NCBI GenBank assembly: GCA_905215855.1
Contig: CAJMRT010000004.1
Span: 1-64,000 of the forward strand
From: an uncultured bacterium
GTDB taxonomy: Bacteria > Bacillota > Clostridia > Oscillospirales > Acutalibacteraceae
Reading direction: 5' to 3'
Length of the DNA: 64,000 nucleotides
Shown here: positions 1 to 8,608 of the stretch, piece by piece
How positions within the stretch are numbered: the stretch's first letter is position 1
Layout: the number at the start of each line of letters is the position of its first letter
Notes under the pieces: model-generated
What the model was told of the DNA's origin: nothing
Databases searched by the model: none
The model's input: only the letters and a program-made list of their open reading frames with translations
Made by a program: the position numbers and the translations under genes

Positions 1-343
1 TCTTCGACCAAAGACTGTTGTCGATAAGTCTTATCATAACATCATCATCGCCCCGAGTGTTAAAATAAACATTGCTCAGAACATTTGCGTCAAGTGCGTT
101 TATGATATCCTTGAATGTAATCTCTTTAAGGTCTTTTGCAATAACATAACCGCCGTTTGAACCCTTCTGACCTCGCACAAGTCCTGCTGAGCTGAGTGAC
201 GAGAGAATCTGTTCAAGATACTTTTTAGATATATTTTGCCGTTTGGCAATTTCGGGGGTTGTTATCGCATTGCCGTTTAGTGAGTGTGACGCAATGTCAA
301 TAACAGCGATGATTCCGAATTCCACCTTTGTTGAAATCTTCAA
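1..343 (-). CDS. Rrf2-family transcriptional regulator (partial, runs off the window)
   Basis: This is the N-terminal part (about 114 residues) of an Rrf2 winged-helix regulator. The start chosen is TTG at 343: it gives the family-typical opening MKISTK and sits 9 bases after AAAGGAG, while the in-frame ATG at 352 directly abuts that ribosome site. The helix-turn-helix region (TTPEIAKRQNISKKYLEQIL) and wing (GSNGGY) are clear. No cysteine occurs in the visible part, so it resembles CymR-type cysteine regulators more than Fe-S IscR types, although the usual cysteine region is at the edge. It is divergent from the sulfur operon beginning at 636 and is its likely repressor; that link is inference from position and family. 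Confidence 0.88.
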   Translation of the reverse strand, partial: MKISTKVEFGIIAVIDIASHSLNGNAITTPEIAKRQNISKKYLEQILSSLSSAGLVRGQKGSNGGYVIAKDLKEITFKDIINALDANVLSNVYFNTRGDDDVMIRLIDNSLWSK

Positions 344-515
344 TTTTAGCATCTCCTTTCCGTGCGTTTTGTTTGCTGAAAGAGTATATAATAATGGTAA
401 CAGTTTTTAATTTAAAAATCAATACCTACTAAACAAATATGCATTGTAGGAAATAATGGAATTACGGCAAATTTTAAAGAAAAATTGTGCAACAGGTAAA
501 ATCTTATAAAACCTA

Positions 516-544
516 TTGAAATACTATGATTAATGGAGTATAAT
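516..544 (+). promoter_or_regulatory. Promoter of the sulfur operon
   Basis: TTGAAA (516-521), 17-bp spacer, TATAAT (539-544). The 344-635 gap holds no gene. Downstream of the promoter a GCCGTC/GACGGT hairpin (about 564-590) lies in the roughly 85-base leader. ATACCT and TAGG motifs at 420-450 and around the -10 could be Rrf2 half-sites, but I cannot define an operator with certainty. Confidence 0.6.
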
Positions 545-635
545 CTACCTATATCAATCGAAGCCGTCAGACAAATTCCTACGACGGTCTTACACAAAAG
601 GGTTGGTTGTATGAAATTAAGGGGTTGGTGATATT

Positions 636-1883
636 ATGGAGTTTAACACCGCATTACTTCACAAGGGTTTTAACGGTGAAAAGGTTTTTGGCTCAACCTT
701 AACTCCCATTTATCAGGTCAGTGCATTTTCGCACAGCTCTGCCGAACAGCTTGAAAAGGTGTTCAACAACAGAGCTCCCGGCTACGCCTACTCTCGAATA
801 GGCAATCCCACGGTAACATCTTTTGAGAACAGAATTGCTTCCATTGAAAACGGTGTCGGTGCGGTTGCGTGTTCGTCAGGTATGGCAGCCGTTACGATGG
901 CACTCCTGAACATTCTTGAATCAGGTGACGAAGTAATCGCAAGTGCAGGTCTTTTTGGTGGAACAATTGATTTGTTCGGAGATCTTGAGCCTTTCGGAAT
1001 TGTTACACGATATGTCAACAAGGTGACAGCCGAGGAGATTGAACCGCTCATAAACGAAAAAACAAAAGCAGTCTTTGCCGAGCTTATCGGCAATCCCGGA
1101 CTTGAAATTGCCGATCTTGAAGCTGTATCAGAGCTTGTTCATTCACACGGTGTTCCGCTCATTATTGACAGCACAACGGCAACTCCGTATCTTATTCAGC
1201 CGTTTGAACACGGTGCGGACATCGTTGTTCATTCCTCGTCAAAGTACATTAACGGCGGCGGAAATTCAATCAGCGGAATAATCGTTGACAGCGGCAATTT
1301 TGAATGGAATACGGAAAGATACAAAGGTCTTGCAGAGTACAAAAAATTCGGTCGGCTTGCGTATGTTGCAAAGCTGAGAAACGGTATCTGGCGAAACATA
1401 GGCTGTTGCCTTGCACCGTTTAATGCTTTTATGAACTCTGTCGGACTTGAAACACTCGGACTTCGTATGGAGCGTCTTTGTTACAACGCTCTTGAGCTTG
1501 CAAAGTTCTTTGAAACACAAAACGGAATCAAAGTCAACTATCCTGCTCTTGAAGCTTCTCCATATTACAGCCTTTGTCAAAAGCTGTTGAAGGGAAAAGG
1601 CGGTGCAATCCTCACAATCAGGGCAGGAAGTAAAGAAAGAGCGTTTAAGCTTATCAACAATTTGAAGTATGCAACAAATGCAACAAATATAGGCGACACA
1701 AGAACACTTGTAATTCATCCGTCAAGCACAATTTACGCTCACGGAACAGAAGAACAAAAAAGAAACGCAGGCGTGTTTGATGACACAATAAGAATCAGCG
1801 TCGGCATTGAGGATATTGAGGATTTAAAGTCTGACTTCAAACAGGCTGTAGACAGTATAAATGTGAATGAATCGGAGGAGTAA
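636..1883 (+). CDS. metY: O-acetylhomoserine sulfhydrylase (MetY-type, PLP)
   Basis: This is a 415-residue Cys/Met-metabolism PLP enzyme. Family landmarks are YSRIGNPT near residue 52, the ACSSGMAA cofactor loop near 79, and the Schiff-base lysine in the SSSKY motif at about residue 203. Length and motifs fit O-acetylhomoserine sulfhydrylase, which replaces the acetyl group of O-acetylhomoserine with sulfide (or a protein thiocarboxylate) to give homocysteine. It is the first gene of the sulfur operon, 5 bases before sir. Cystathionine gamma-synthase and methionine gamma-lyase are close relatives; the neighbouring hcyS/hcyF/hcyD genes favour MetY used with a thiocarboxylate carrier. Confidence 0.85.
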   Translation: MEFNTALLHKGFNGEKVFGSTLTPIYQVSAFSHSSAEQLEKVFNNRAPGYAYSRIGNPTVTSFENRIASIENGVGAVACSSGMAAVTMALLNILESGDEVIASAGLFGGTIDLFGDLEPFGIVTRYVNKVTAEEIEPLINEKTKAVFAELIGNPGLEIADLEAVSELVHSHGVPLIIDSTTATPYLIQPFEHGADIVVHSSSKYINGGGNSISGIIVDSGNFEWNTERYKGLAEYKKFGRLAYVAKLRNGIWRNIGCCLAPFNAFMNSVGLETLGLRMERLCYNALELAKFFETQNGIKVNYPALEASPYYSLCQKLLKGKGGAILTIRAGSKERAFKLINNLKYATNATNIGDTRTLVIHPSSTIYAHGTEEQKRNAGVFDDTIRISVGIEDIEDLKSDFKQAVDSINVNESEE

Positions 1884-1888
1884 GAGAA

Positions 1889-2749
1889 ATGGCAGTTGAT
1901 TATGCTACGCTTAAAAAGGGCGGCTTTATGCGTCAAAAACAGAAAAATAATTTTTCGCTCAGGCTAAGAGTTGTAGGCGGCAACCTCACAGCTAAACAGC
2001 TTGCGAAAATTGCCGAGGTTTCGGAAAACTACGGTGACGGTTATGTTCACCTCACATCAAGACAAAGTGTTGAAATTCCTTTTGTAAAGCTTGATGATGT
2101 TGAGGCAGTTAAGGACGCACTTGCCGAGGGCGATGTTGAGCCGGGCGTTTGCGGTCCGAGAGTAAGAACAATTACAGCCTGTCAGGGTGAGGCAATTTGT
2201 CCCAGCGGTTGTATTGATACATACGCTCTTGCAAAGGAGCTTGACGACAGATATTTTGCAAAGGAACTTCCGCACAAGTTCAAGTTCGGCATAACAGGCT
2301 GTCAGAACAACTGCCTTAAAGCCGAGGAAAACGATGTCGGTATCAAGGGCGGAATCAAGGTTTCATGGAAAGAGGACGCTTGTATCGGCTGCGGAGTCTG
2401 TGTAAAGGCCTGCCGTCAGGGTGCAATCACTCTTGAGGACGGGAAAATTTCCGTTGACAATTCAAAGTGTAACTACTGCGGCAGATGCTTCAAGGCTTGC
2501 CCGACAGATGCGTGGGACACAATCCACGGCTACATTGTTTCATTCGGCGGACTTTTCGGCAACTCAATCAACAAGGGTGAAACAATTATTCCGTTTATTG
2601 AAAATAAAGAAAAACTTATGGAAATCTGTGACGCCGCTCTTAACTTCTTTGCAGAAAACGCAAAGCCGAGCGAACGCTTTAAGTTTACAATCGACAGAGT
2701 AGGCAGAGAAAAATTTGAACAGAGAATTTTGGAGGTTTACAATGGCTGA
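1889..2749 (+). CDS. Siroheme sulfite reductase with C-terminal ferredoxin domain
   Basis: This 286-residue protein is a compact anaerobic-type sulfite reductase that reduces sulfite to sulfide with six electrons. The siroheme/4Fe-4S ligand cysteines appear as C98, C104, C108 and then GITGCQNNC (C138, C142). Two 4Fe-4S ferredoxin motifs follow: C165, C168, C171, C175 and C194, C197, C200, C204. It resembles AsrC or the short Sir of sulfur-carrier operons more than the long CysI. It supplies sulfide to the carrier-protein machinery downstream. tusA begins 8 bases before its stop. Confidence 0.88.
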   Translation: MAVDYATLKKGGFMRQKQKNNFSLRLRVVGGNLTAKQLAKIAEVSENYGDGYVHLTSRQSVEIPFVKLDDVEAVKDALAEGDVEPGVCGPRVRTITACQGEAICPSGCIDTYALAKELDDRYFAKELPHKFKFGITGCQNNCLKAEENDVGIKGGIKVSWKEDACIGCGVCVKACRQGAITLEDGKISVDNSKCNYCGRCFKACPTDAWDTIHGYIVSFGGLFGNSINKGETIIPFIENKEKLMEICDAALNFFAENAKPSERFKFTIDRVGREKFEQRILEVYNG

Positions 2750-2987
2750 TTTTGTAATTGACGATACAGTAGATATTACCGATGTGGTATGCCCGACAAC
2801 TTTTGTAAAGGCAAAGGTTGCCCTTGAAGAACTTGACGAAGGTCAGATCCTTTCAATCAAAATGAATGACGGCGAGCCTGTTCAGAATGTTCCGAGAAGT
2901 ATCAAGGAAGAGGGACACAAAATTCTCAAGCTCATTGACAACGAGGACGGCACATATGACCTGATTGTTGAAAAGGTTGGTGATTAA
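2742..2987 (+). CDS. TusA-like sulfurtransferase
   Basis: An 81-residue TusA-family protein. The diagnostic Cys-Pro pair is in DVVCPTTFVKAKVALEEL near residue 17; that cysteine carries persulfide sulfur. The start is the ATG at 2742, 6 bases after GGAGG, which overlaps the end of sir. The next gene's ATG follows its stop codon directly. In this operon it probably relays sulfur between the sulfite reductase or thioredoxin and the carrier HcyS. Tight spacing argues for co-translation. Confidence 0.85.
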   Translation: MADFVIDDTVDITDVVCPTTFVKAKVALEELDEGQILSIKMNDGEPVQNVPRSIKEEGHKILKLIDNEDGTYDLIVEKVGD

Positions 2988-3311
2988 ATGCCGCAGAGAG
3001 TAAGCAAAGACAATTTTCAGAGCGAAGTTCTTTCAGCCGATACACTCGTGCTTGCAGATTTTTATTCCGACAGCTGTATCCCTTGCAAAAGACTTTCACC
3101 CGTACTCTTTGAACTTGAAAAAGAGTATGAGGGCAAGCTGAAAATTGCAAAGATAAATGTTAATTTTGATTCCGAGCTTGCGTCGGAATATAAAGTACAG
3201 GCGGCACCCACACTCGTTTTTTTCAAAAACGGTGAAGAGAAAGAAAGACTCAGAGGTGCGGTCAAAAAATCAGAAATAATCGAAGTGACAGAAAAACTTA
3301 TTAAGGAGTAA
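2988..3311 (+). CDS. Thioredoxin
   Basis: A 107-residue thioredoxin-fold protein. The active site reads C30-I-P-C33, a variant of the usual CGPC, and the conserved cis-proline is in AAPTLVFF. It is expected to be reduced by the thioredoxin reductase encoded at 4755 and to keep sulfur-relay cysteines, TusA persulfide or APS reductase partners reduced. It starts directly after the tusA stop. No signal peptide is visible, so it is cytoplasmic. Confidence 0.9.
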   Translation: MPQRVSKDNFQSEVLSADTLVLADFYSDSCIPCKRLSPVLFELEKEYEGKLKIAKINVNFDSELASEYKVQAAPTLVFFKNGEEKERLRGAVKKSEIIEVTEKLIKE

Positions 3312-3316
3312 TCGTT

Positions 3317-3523
3317 ATGACAATCACAGTTGCAGGAAACAAAAAGGAAGTTGCAGACAATCTTACGGTAGCACAGCTCATTATTGACGAGAATGTTGAA
3401 ACACCCGAGTATGTAACCGTTACAATCAATGACGAATTTGTTAAGAACGGTACATTTGAAGAAACAACCTTAAAGGACGGCGATGTTGTAGAGTTCCTTT
3501 ACTTTATGGGAGGCGGTCAGTAA
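3317..3523 (+). CDS. hcyS: ThiS-like sulfur-carrier protein with extra C-terminal residue (HcyS-type)
   Basis: A 68-residue beta-grasp carrier of the ThiS/MoaD type. Carriers of this fold must end in Gly-Gly to be adenylated and converted to a thiocarboxylate, but this one ends GGGQ. The extra residue hides the diglycine, as in HcyS of Wolinella and CysO-type systems where a JAMM protease trims the tail. Such a protease is encoded at 4332 and the activating enzyme at 3523. The charged protein would donate sulfur to MetY for homocysteine synthesis. ThiS for thiamin is the alternative, but no thiG or thiH is present. Confidence 0.82.
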   Translation: MTITVAGNKKEVADNLTVAQLIIDENVETPEYVTVTINDEFVKNGTFEETTLKDGDVVEFLYFMGGGQ

Positions 3524-4335
3524 TGGCATTTTCAAACGAACAGCTTGAAAGATATTCAAGACACATTATTCTTAAAGAGGTCGGCGCAAAGGGTCAGAAA
3601 AAGCTCCTTAACGCAAAGGTTCTCATTATCGGTGCAGGCGGCTTGGGCGCTCCTGCCGCAATGTATCTTGCCGCCGCAGGTGTAGGTACAATCGGAATTG
3701 CAGATGCAGACGAGGTTGACCTCTCAAATCTTCAAAGACAGATTATCCACTCAACACAGGATATCGGCAAGCCGAAGGTTGAGTCGGCAAAGGAAACAAT
3801 GGAGGCTATCAACCCCGATGTTACCGTAAAGATATACCACACATTCGTTACAAGCGAAAATATTCTTGACCTTGTAAAGGAGTATGACTTCATCATTGAC
3901 GGTACGGATAACTTCCCGGCAAAGTTCCTTATCAACGATGCCTGTGTAATGGCTAAAAAGCCTTTCTCACACGCCGGAATCATCAGATTTAAAGGTCAGC
4001 TTATGACCTATGTGCCGGGTGAAGGACCTTGTTACCGTTGTGTATTCAAGAACCCTCCGCCAAAGGATGCAGTTCCAACCTGTAAGCAGGCAGGTGTTAT
4101 CGGTGCAATGGGCGGTGTAATCGGCAGCCTGCAGGCAATGGAAGCAATCAAGTACATCATCGGTCAGGGCGAGTTGCTCACGGGCTATCTTCTTACATAT
4201 GACGCACTCAAAATGGAATTTCGCAAGGTGAAACTTCCGAGTGACACACACAATTGCGCAGTCTGCGGTGACCATCCGACAATCACAGAGCTTATCGACT
4301 ACGAACAGGCAGAATGTGACGGTGTTCATTTATGA
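3523..4335 (+). CDS. hcyF: ThiF/MoeB-family adenylyltransferase for the sulfur carrier (HcyF-type)
   Basis: A 270-residue E1-like enzyme that adenylates the diglycine end of the carrier. The ATP-binding loop GAGGLGAP is near residue 38, followed by DADEVDLSNLQRQ, the R-finger region typical of ThiF/MoeB. Zinc-binding cysteine pairs are in CYRC near residue 172 and CAVC near 246. There is no rhodanese domain, so sulfur must come from a separate donor, consistent with tusA and sir upstream. Its start overlaps the hcyS stop by one base and its end overlaps hcyD by four. Confidence 0.88.
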   Translation: MAFSNEQLERYSRHIILKEVGAKGQKKLLNAKVLIIGAGGLGAPAAMYLAAAGVGTIGIADADEVDLSNLQRQIIHSTQDIGKPKVESAKETMEAINPDVTVKIYHTFVTSENILDLVKEYDFIIDGTDNFPAKFLINDACVMAKKPFSHAGIIRFKGQLMTYVPGEGPCYRCVFKNPPPKDAVPTCKQAGVIGAMGGVIGSLQAMEAIKYIIGQGELLTGYLLTYDALKMEFRKVKLPSDTHNCAVCGDHPTITELIDYEQAECDGVHL

Positions 4336-4742
4336 TAAAACTTACAAAAAGTGACTTTAAAAAAATACTTGCTCACGCTGTAAAGGAGCTTCCCGATGAG
4401 GCTTGCGGTCTTATTGCAGGAACGGTTGAGGACGGTGACAAGGAGATTAAAAGGGTTTATCTTCTTACAAATATCGACCACTCAAACGAACATTTTTCGC
4501 TTGATCCAAAGGAACAGCTTGAGGCAATCAAAGATATGAGAAAGAACGGATTTGTTCCTCTCGGCAACTGGCATTCACATCCCGAATCGCCGTCAAGACC
4601 GTCTGAAGAGGACAAAAGACTTGCCTTTGACAGCAAGGCAAGCTATATGATTCTTTCGCTTATGGACAGAGAAAACCCCGTTCTCAATTCATTCAAAATT
4701 ACGGGAGATACAGCAGAAAAGGAAGAACTTGTTATAGAGTAA
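4332..4742 (+). CDS. hcyD: JAMM/Mov34 metalloprotease (HcyD-type carrier processing)
   Basis: A 136-residue M67-family zinc protease. The JAMM signature is complete: a glutamate near the N-terminus (DEACGLI), then HSHPESPSRPSEED with the two histidines, the serine and the aspartate. Close relatives trim the C-terminal residue of sulfur carriers (HcyD for HcyS) or release cysteine from CysO (Mec+). Here the carrier ending in GGGQ is two genes upstream, so the likely task is removal of the final Gln. It overlaps hcyF by four bases (ATGA). Confidence 0.85.
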   Translation: MIKLTKSDFKKILAHAVKELPDEACGLIAGTVEDGDKEIKRVYLLTNIDHSNEHFSLDPKEQLEAIKDMRKNGFVPLGNWHSHPESPSRPSEEDKRLAFDSKASYMILSLMDRENPVLNSFKITGDTAEKEELVIE

Positions 4743-4754
4743 AGGAGGGAGATT

Positions 4755-5666
4755 ATGTACGACATCGTGATTATTGGCAGCGGTCCCGCAGGACTTTCAG
4801 CCGCAATTTATGCACAGCGTGAAAACCTTAAAGCGGTTGTGGTTGAAAAAGAATTTATGGGTACGGGACAGATTGCCGAGAGCGAGAGAGTAGATAATTA
4901 CCCCGGACTTTACGGTGAAACAGGCTTTGACCTCGGAGAAAAGTTCAGAACTCACGCCGAAAAACTCGGTGCTGAATTTGTTGAGGGAGAGGTTACCGAG
5001 GTTGAAAGAGTTAACGGTAACTTCTCCGTAAACATTGACGGCGGTGAAAGTCTTGAAACAAAAACCGTAATCTATGCGGCAGGAACACAGCGCAGAAAGC
5101 TTGGCGTAAAAGGCGAAAAGGAATTTTCGGGTAACGGAGTTTCATATTGTGCGGTGTGTGATGCGGCTTTCTATAAGGATAAAATTACCGTGGTAGCAGG
5201 CGGCGGTGACACTGCTTTGGGTGACGCACTTCTGCTTTCAAGATTCTGCAAAAAGGTTTATCTCGTTCACAGAAGGGATTCCTTCAGAGCAGGCAGAGCC
5301 TTGCAGAACAGGGTGTTTGCCACGGAAAATATTGAAGCTCTTACAAATGCAACGGTATCTGGAATTAACGGAGATACAAAGGTGACTTCGGTCACGCTTT
5401 TACAAAACGGAGAAGAAAAACAGCTTGATTGCAACGGTGTTTTCGTTGCAGTCGGAAGTGTTCCCGATACAAAACCTCTTGCAAATCTTGTCAAAACCGA
5501 CAAGGACGGTTACATTATTGCCGATGAAAGCGGAAAAACCTCCGCAGACGGTATTTTTGCAGGCGGTGACATCAGAACAAAAGCACTTCGTCAGGTCGTT
5601 ACAGCCGTGTCGGATGGTGCAAACTGTGTGATTTCGGCAGAAAAATATCTTGACGAAAAACAATAA
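4755..5666 (+). CDS. trxB: Thioredoxin reductase
   Basis: A 303-residue FAD/NAD(P)H oxidoreductase. The FAD motif GSGPAGLSAAIYA is at residues 7-20, the redox-active pair is in CAVCDAAFY near residue 135, and a GGGDTA nucleotide-binding motif follows. The C-terminal GGDIRTK motif closes the FAD domain. Length and order match bacterial TrxB. It presumably regenerates the thioredoxin encoded at 2988 for this operon's sulfur chemistry, although it could serve the whole cell. Confidence 0.92.
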   Translation: MYDIVIIGSGPAGLSAAIYAQRENLKAVVVEKEFMGTGQIAESERVDNYPGLYGETGFDLGEKFRTHAEKLGAEFVEGEVTEVERVNGNFSVNIDGGESLETKTVIYAAGTQRRKLGVKGEKEFSGNGVSYCAVCDAAFYKDKITVVAGGGDTALGDALLLSRFCKKVYLVHRRDSFRAGRALQNRVFATENIEALTNATVSGINGDTKVTSVTLLQNGEEKQLDCNGVFVAVGSVPDTKPLANLVKTDKDGYIIADESGKTSADGIFAGGDIRTKALRQVVTAVSDGANCVISAEKYLDEKQ

Positions 5667-5686
5667 CGGCAAGGGAGTGAAATCCT

Positions 5687-7369
5687 ATGAAAACAGAAAA
5701 AATAAGCACCGATGTCCTCATTATAGGCGGCGGAACGGCAGGCTGTTATGCGGCTCTGACCATTTCCGAAAATTCGGACAAAAAGGTTCTTATCTGTGAA
5801 AAAGCACACATCAAAAGAAGCGGTTGTCTTGCCGCAGGTGTAAATGCTCTTAACGCATACATTGTTGAGGGCAGAAAACCGCAGGACTATGTTGACTACG
5901 CTAAAAAGGACGCCGACGGGATTGTCAGAGAGGATTTGCTCCTTACCATGTCCGAAAAGCTCAACGAAGTAACCGACAGACTTGAAAAACTCGGTCTTGT
6001 AATTTTAAAGGACGAGAACGGAAAGTATGTTACACGAGGCAACCGAAACCTTAAAATCAACGGTGAAAACATAAAGCCGATTCTTGCGGACGCAGTCGAA
6101 AAGGCAAAGAATGTAACGGTTCTCAACCGTGTCAATATTTTTGATTACTCGGTAAAGGACAACAAAATCAACGGTGCATTCGGATTCGGCATTGAAAGCG
6201 GAATTTTCTACACAATCGAAGCAAAGGCTGTCATAATTGCCACAGGCGGTGCGGCAGGACTTTACAAGCCGAACAACCCCGGATTTTCCCGTCATAAGAT
6301 GTGGTATCCGCCCTTTAACACAGGTGCAGGCTACGCAATGGGAATCAGAGCCGGTGCAGAGATGACAACCTTTGAAATGCGTTTTATCGCACTCAGATGC
6401 AAGGACACAATCGCTCCCACGGGAACTCTTGCACAGGGTGTAGGCGCAAAGCAGATTAATTCACTCGGCGAGGTTTATGAAACAAAGTACGGACTTACAA
6501 CTTCCGAAAGAGTTTACGGTACGGTAAATGAAAATCAGGAGGGCAGAGGTCCCTGCTACCTCAGAACAGAGGGAATCACAGCCGAGCAGGACGAATCACT
6601 TTTAAAAGCCTATCTCAATATGGCACCTTCGCAGACAATCAAGTGGATTGAAAGCGGAAGAAATCCATCACGGCAGAATGTTGAAATTGAGGGAACAGAG
6701 CCGTACATCGTAGGCGGTCACACGGCAAGCGGTTACTGGGTTGACACAGACCGTGCAACCACAATTGAAGGACTTTTTGCAGGCGGTGATGTTGCAGGCG
6801 GTTGTCCGCAGAAGTATGTTACGGGCGCTCTTGCAGAGGGCGAAATCGCAGGGCTTTCGGCAGTTAAATACATTGACAGCAAAGAAAGCTTTGAGAAAAT
6901 CAGCGATGAAGATACAAATTATCACCTCAGAAAAACTGAGAAATATCTCACAGACCGCCATTCACTCTACACCACGGAACAGCTTGAAGAGGCAATGCAG
7001 ACGGTTATGGACAGCTACGCAGGCGGTATAAAAACAAACTACCGTTTCAACGAAAAACAGCTTGACATTGCCGACTGCAAAATCAGACAGCTTGAAACGC
7101 TCACAGATGACCTCTATGCAGAAGATTTTCAGGAGCTAATGTATATCTGCGAGCTTAAAGAAAGGCTTACGGTCTGCAAAAGCGTAATTGCTCACCTCAG
7201 AGCGAGAAAGGAAACACGCTGGCACAGCTTTGCCGAAAACCTTGACTATCCCGAAAAGGACGACAGGAACTTTAACAAGTATGTTAATTCCCGTCTTGAA
7301 AACGGCGAGATAAAAATTATTATTCGTGACCTTGTAACGGGAGGTGAAAAGTATGAGCATAGTAATTGA
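5687..7369 (+). CDS. aprA: Adenylylsulfate (APS) reductase alpha subunit
   Basis: A 560-residue FAD protein of the fumarate-reductase/AprA family that reduces APS to sulfite and AMP. The N-terminal FAD motif GGGTAGCYAAL is at residues 14-24; the flavin-capping region and GGDVAGG motif are near residue 365. Its partner ferredoxin is encoded at 7353 and the APS-forming enzymes CysD and CysN follow, which makes AprA the best reading over generic succinate dehydrogenase-like proteins. No QmoABC or DsrAB genes are in the window, so the role is probably assimilatory. The 3' end overlaps aprB by 17 bases. Confidence 0.85.
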   Translation: MKTEKISTDVLIIGGGTAGCYAALTISENSDKKVLICEKAHIKRSGCLAAGVNALNAYIVEGRKPQDYVDYAKKDADGIVREDLLLTMSEKLNEVTDRLEKLGLVILKDENGKYVTRGNRNLKINGENIKPILADAVEKAKNVTVLNRVNIFDYSVKDNKINGAFGFGIESGIFYTIEAKAVIIATGGAAGLYKPNNPGFSRHKMWYPPFNTGAGYAMGIRAGAEMTTFEMRFIALRCKDTIAPTGTLAQGVGAKQINSLGEVYETKYGLTTSERVYGTVNENQEGRGPCYLRTEGITAEQDESLLKAYLNMAPSQTIKWIESGRNPSRQNVEIEGTEPYIVGGHTASGYWVDTDRATTIEGLFAGGDVAGGCPQKYVTGALAEGEIAGLSAVKYIDSKESFEKISDEDTNYHLRKTEKYLTDRHSLYTTEQLEEAMQTVMDSYAGGIKTNYRFNEKQLDIADCKIRQLETLTDDLYAEDFQELMYICELKERLTVCKSVIAHLRARKETRWHSFAENLDYPEKDDRNFNKYVNSRLENGEIKIIIRDLVTGGEKYEHSN

Positions 7370-7667
7370 CAAGTCCAAGTGCATAGGCTGCAAAAAGTGT
7401 CGCAATGTCTGCCCCGGAAGTCTTATCAAGACCGACGAAAACGGCAAAGCGTACATCAAATATCCCAAGGATTGCTGGGGCTGCACCTCCTGCATAAAAG
7501 AATGTCCCGCATATGCAATCAGCTTTTTCCTCGGTTCCGATATCGGCGGTATGGGCAGTAAGGTTCACACCGAAAAGAACGGCGATATCCTCTCGTGGTT
7601 AATTGAAAAACCGCATGGCGAGGTCATTAAGATTGACATAAATCAAAAAGAATCAAACAAATACTAA
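7353..7667 (+). CDS. aprB: APS reductase beta subunit (2x 4Fe-4S ferredoxin)
   Basis: A 104-residue ferredoxin-like protein. Cluster motifs are CIGCKKCRNVCP near residue 10 and CWGCTSCIKECP near residue 45, enough for two 4Fe-4S clusters. I placed the start at ATG 7353, 6 bases after GGGAGGTG, rather than the GTG at 7344. In known APS reductases this subunit passes electrons to the FAD of AprA. It is shorter than dissimilatory AprB (about 150 residues), which usually has a C-terminal tail wrapping AprA. Confidence 0.87.
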   Translation: MSIVIDKSKCIGCKKCRNVCPGSLIKTDENGKAYIKYPKDCWGCTSCIKECPAYAISFFLGSDIGGMGSKVHTEKNGDILSWLIEKPHGEVIKIDINQKESNKY

Positions 7668-7690
7668 GGAAACACTTTGTAAGTATTTCC
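7668..7690 (+). other. Intra-operon hairpin between aprB and cysD
   Basis: GGAAA and ACTT pair with AAGT and TTTCC around a 3-base loop. There is no T-tract, so it is not a classic terminator. It may mark mRNA processing or stabilise the cysDN part of the transcript. Confidence 0.4.
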
Positions 7691-7708
7691 GTGAAAAGGA
7701 GATAAGGT

Positions 7709-8608
7709 ATGAGTCAGCTTTCACATTTAGATGAGCTTGAAGCAGAAGCTATATACATAATCAGAGAAGTTGCGGCAGAGTGCGAAAAGCCTGTTATGCT
7801 CTACTCAATAGGCAAGGACAGCTCGGTTATGCTCCACCTTGCAATGAAGGCGTTTTATCCCGAAAAACCGCCGTTCCCGTTCCTCCACATTGACACAACA
7901 TGGAAGTTCAAGGATATGATAAAATTCCGTGACGACACAGCAAAAAAGCTCGGAATTGAAATGCTCGTTTACACCAATGAAGAAGGTGTTAAAAAAGGCA
8001 TCAACCCGTTTGATCACGGTGCGGCTTACACAGATATTATGAAAACACAGGCTCTCAAACAGGCTCTCAACAAATACGGCTTTACTGCGGCATTTGGCGG
8101 CGGCAGACGAGATGAGGAAAAGTCAAGAGCCAAGGAAAGAATTTTCTCTTTCAGAAATAAAGCACAGGCATGGGATCCTAAGAACCAGCGCCCCGAGATG
8201 TGGAAGCTTTACAACACAAAAATCAATAAGGGCGAAAGCATTCGTGTGTTCCCGATTTCCAACTGGACAGAAAAGGACATATGGCAGTACATTCAGAGAG
8301 AAAAAATTGACATCGTTCCGCTTTACTTTGCGGCAAAAAGACCTGTTGTTTACCGTGACGGCAACATTATTATGGTTGATGACGATCGTTTTCCGCTCAA
8401 AGAGGGAGAAGTACCCGAATTGAAATCGGTTCGTTTCAGAACACTCGGCTGTTATCCTCTTACAGGCGGCATAGAGTCAACTGCAACAACCCTTGATGAA
8501 ATTATTGACGAAACCCTCAGTTCCGTTTCTTCGGAGCGTACCTCCAGAGTAATCGACAACGAGGCACAGGGCAGTATGGAACGCAGAAAAAGGGAGGGTT
8601 ACTTCTGA
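7709..8608 (+). CDS. cysD: Sulfate adenylyltransferase subunit 2
   Basis: A 299-residue PP-loop ATP pyrophosphatase-family enzyme. The SxGKDS motif appears as [13 protein letters not shown] near residue 35, and the family landmarks [17 protein letters not shown] and [11 protein letters not shown] are present. With CysN it makes APS from sulfate and ATP in the cytoplasm. The stop codon overlaps the cysN start by one base (TGATG). The product feeds AprAB encoded just upstream. Confidence 0.94.
   Translation: MSQLSHLDELEAEAIYIIREVAAECEKPVMLYSIGKDSSVMLHLAMKAFYPEKPPFPFLHIDTTWKFKDMIKFRDDTAKKLGIEMLVYTNEEGVKKGINPFDHGAAYTDIMKTQALKQALNKYGFTAAFGGGRRDEEKSRAKERIFSFRNKAQAWDPKNQRPEMWKLYNTKINKGESIRVFPISNWTEKDIWQYIQREKIDIVPLYFAAKRPVVYRDGNIIMVDDDRFPLKEGEVPELKSVRFRTLGCYPLTGGIESTATTLDEIIDETLSSVSSERTSRVIDNEAQGSMERRKREGYF

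Noticed and set aside
545..635. T-box or SAM riboswitch in the leader of the metY operon
   Set aside because: The leader is too short and I find neither the T-box TGGNACCGCG sequence nor the SAM riboswitch core; a promoter with a small hairpin explains it.
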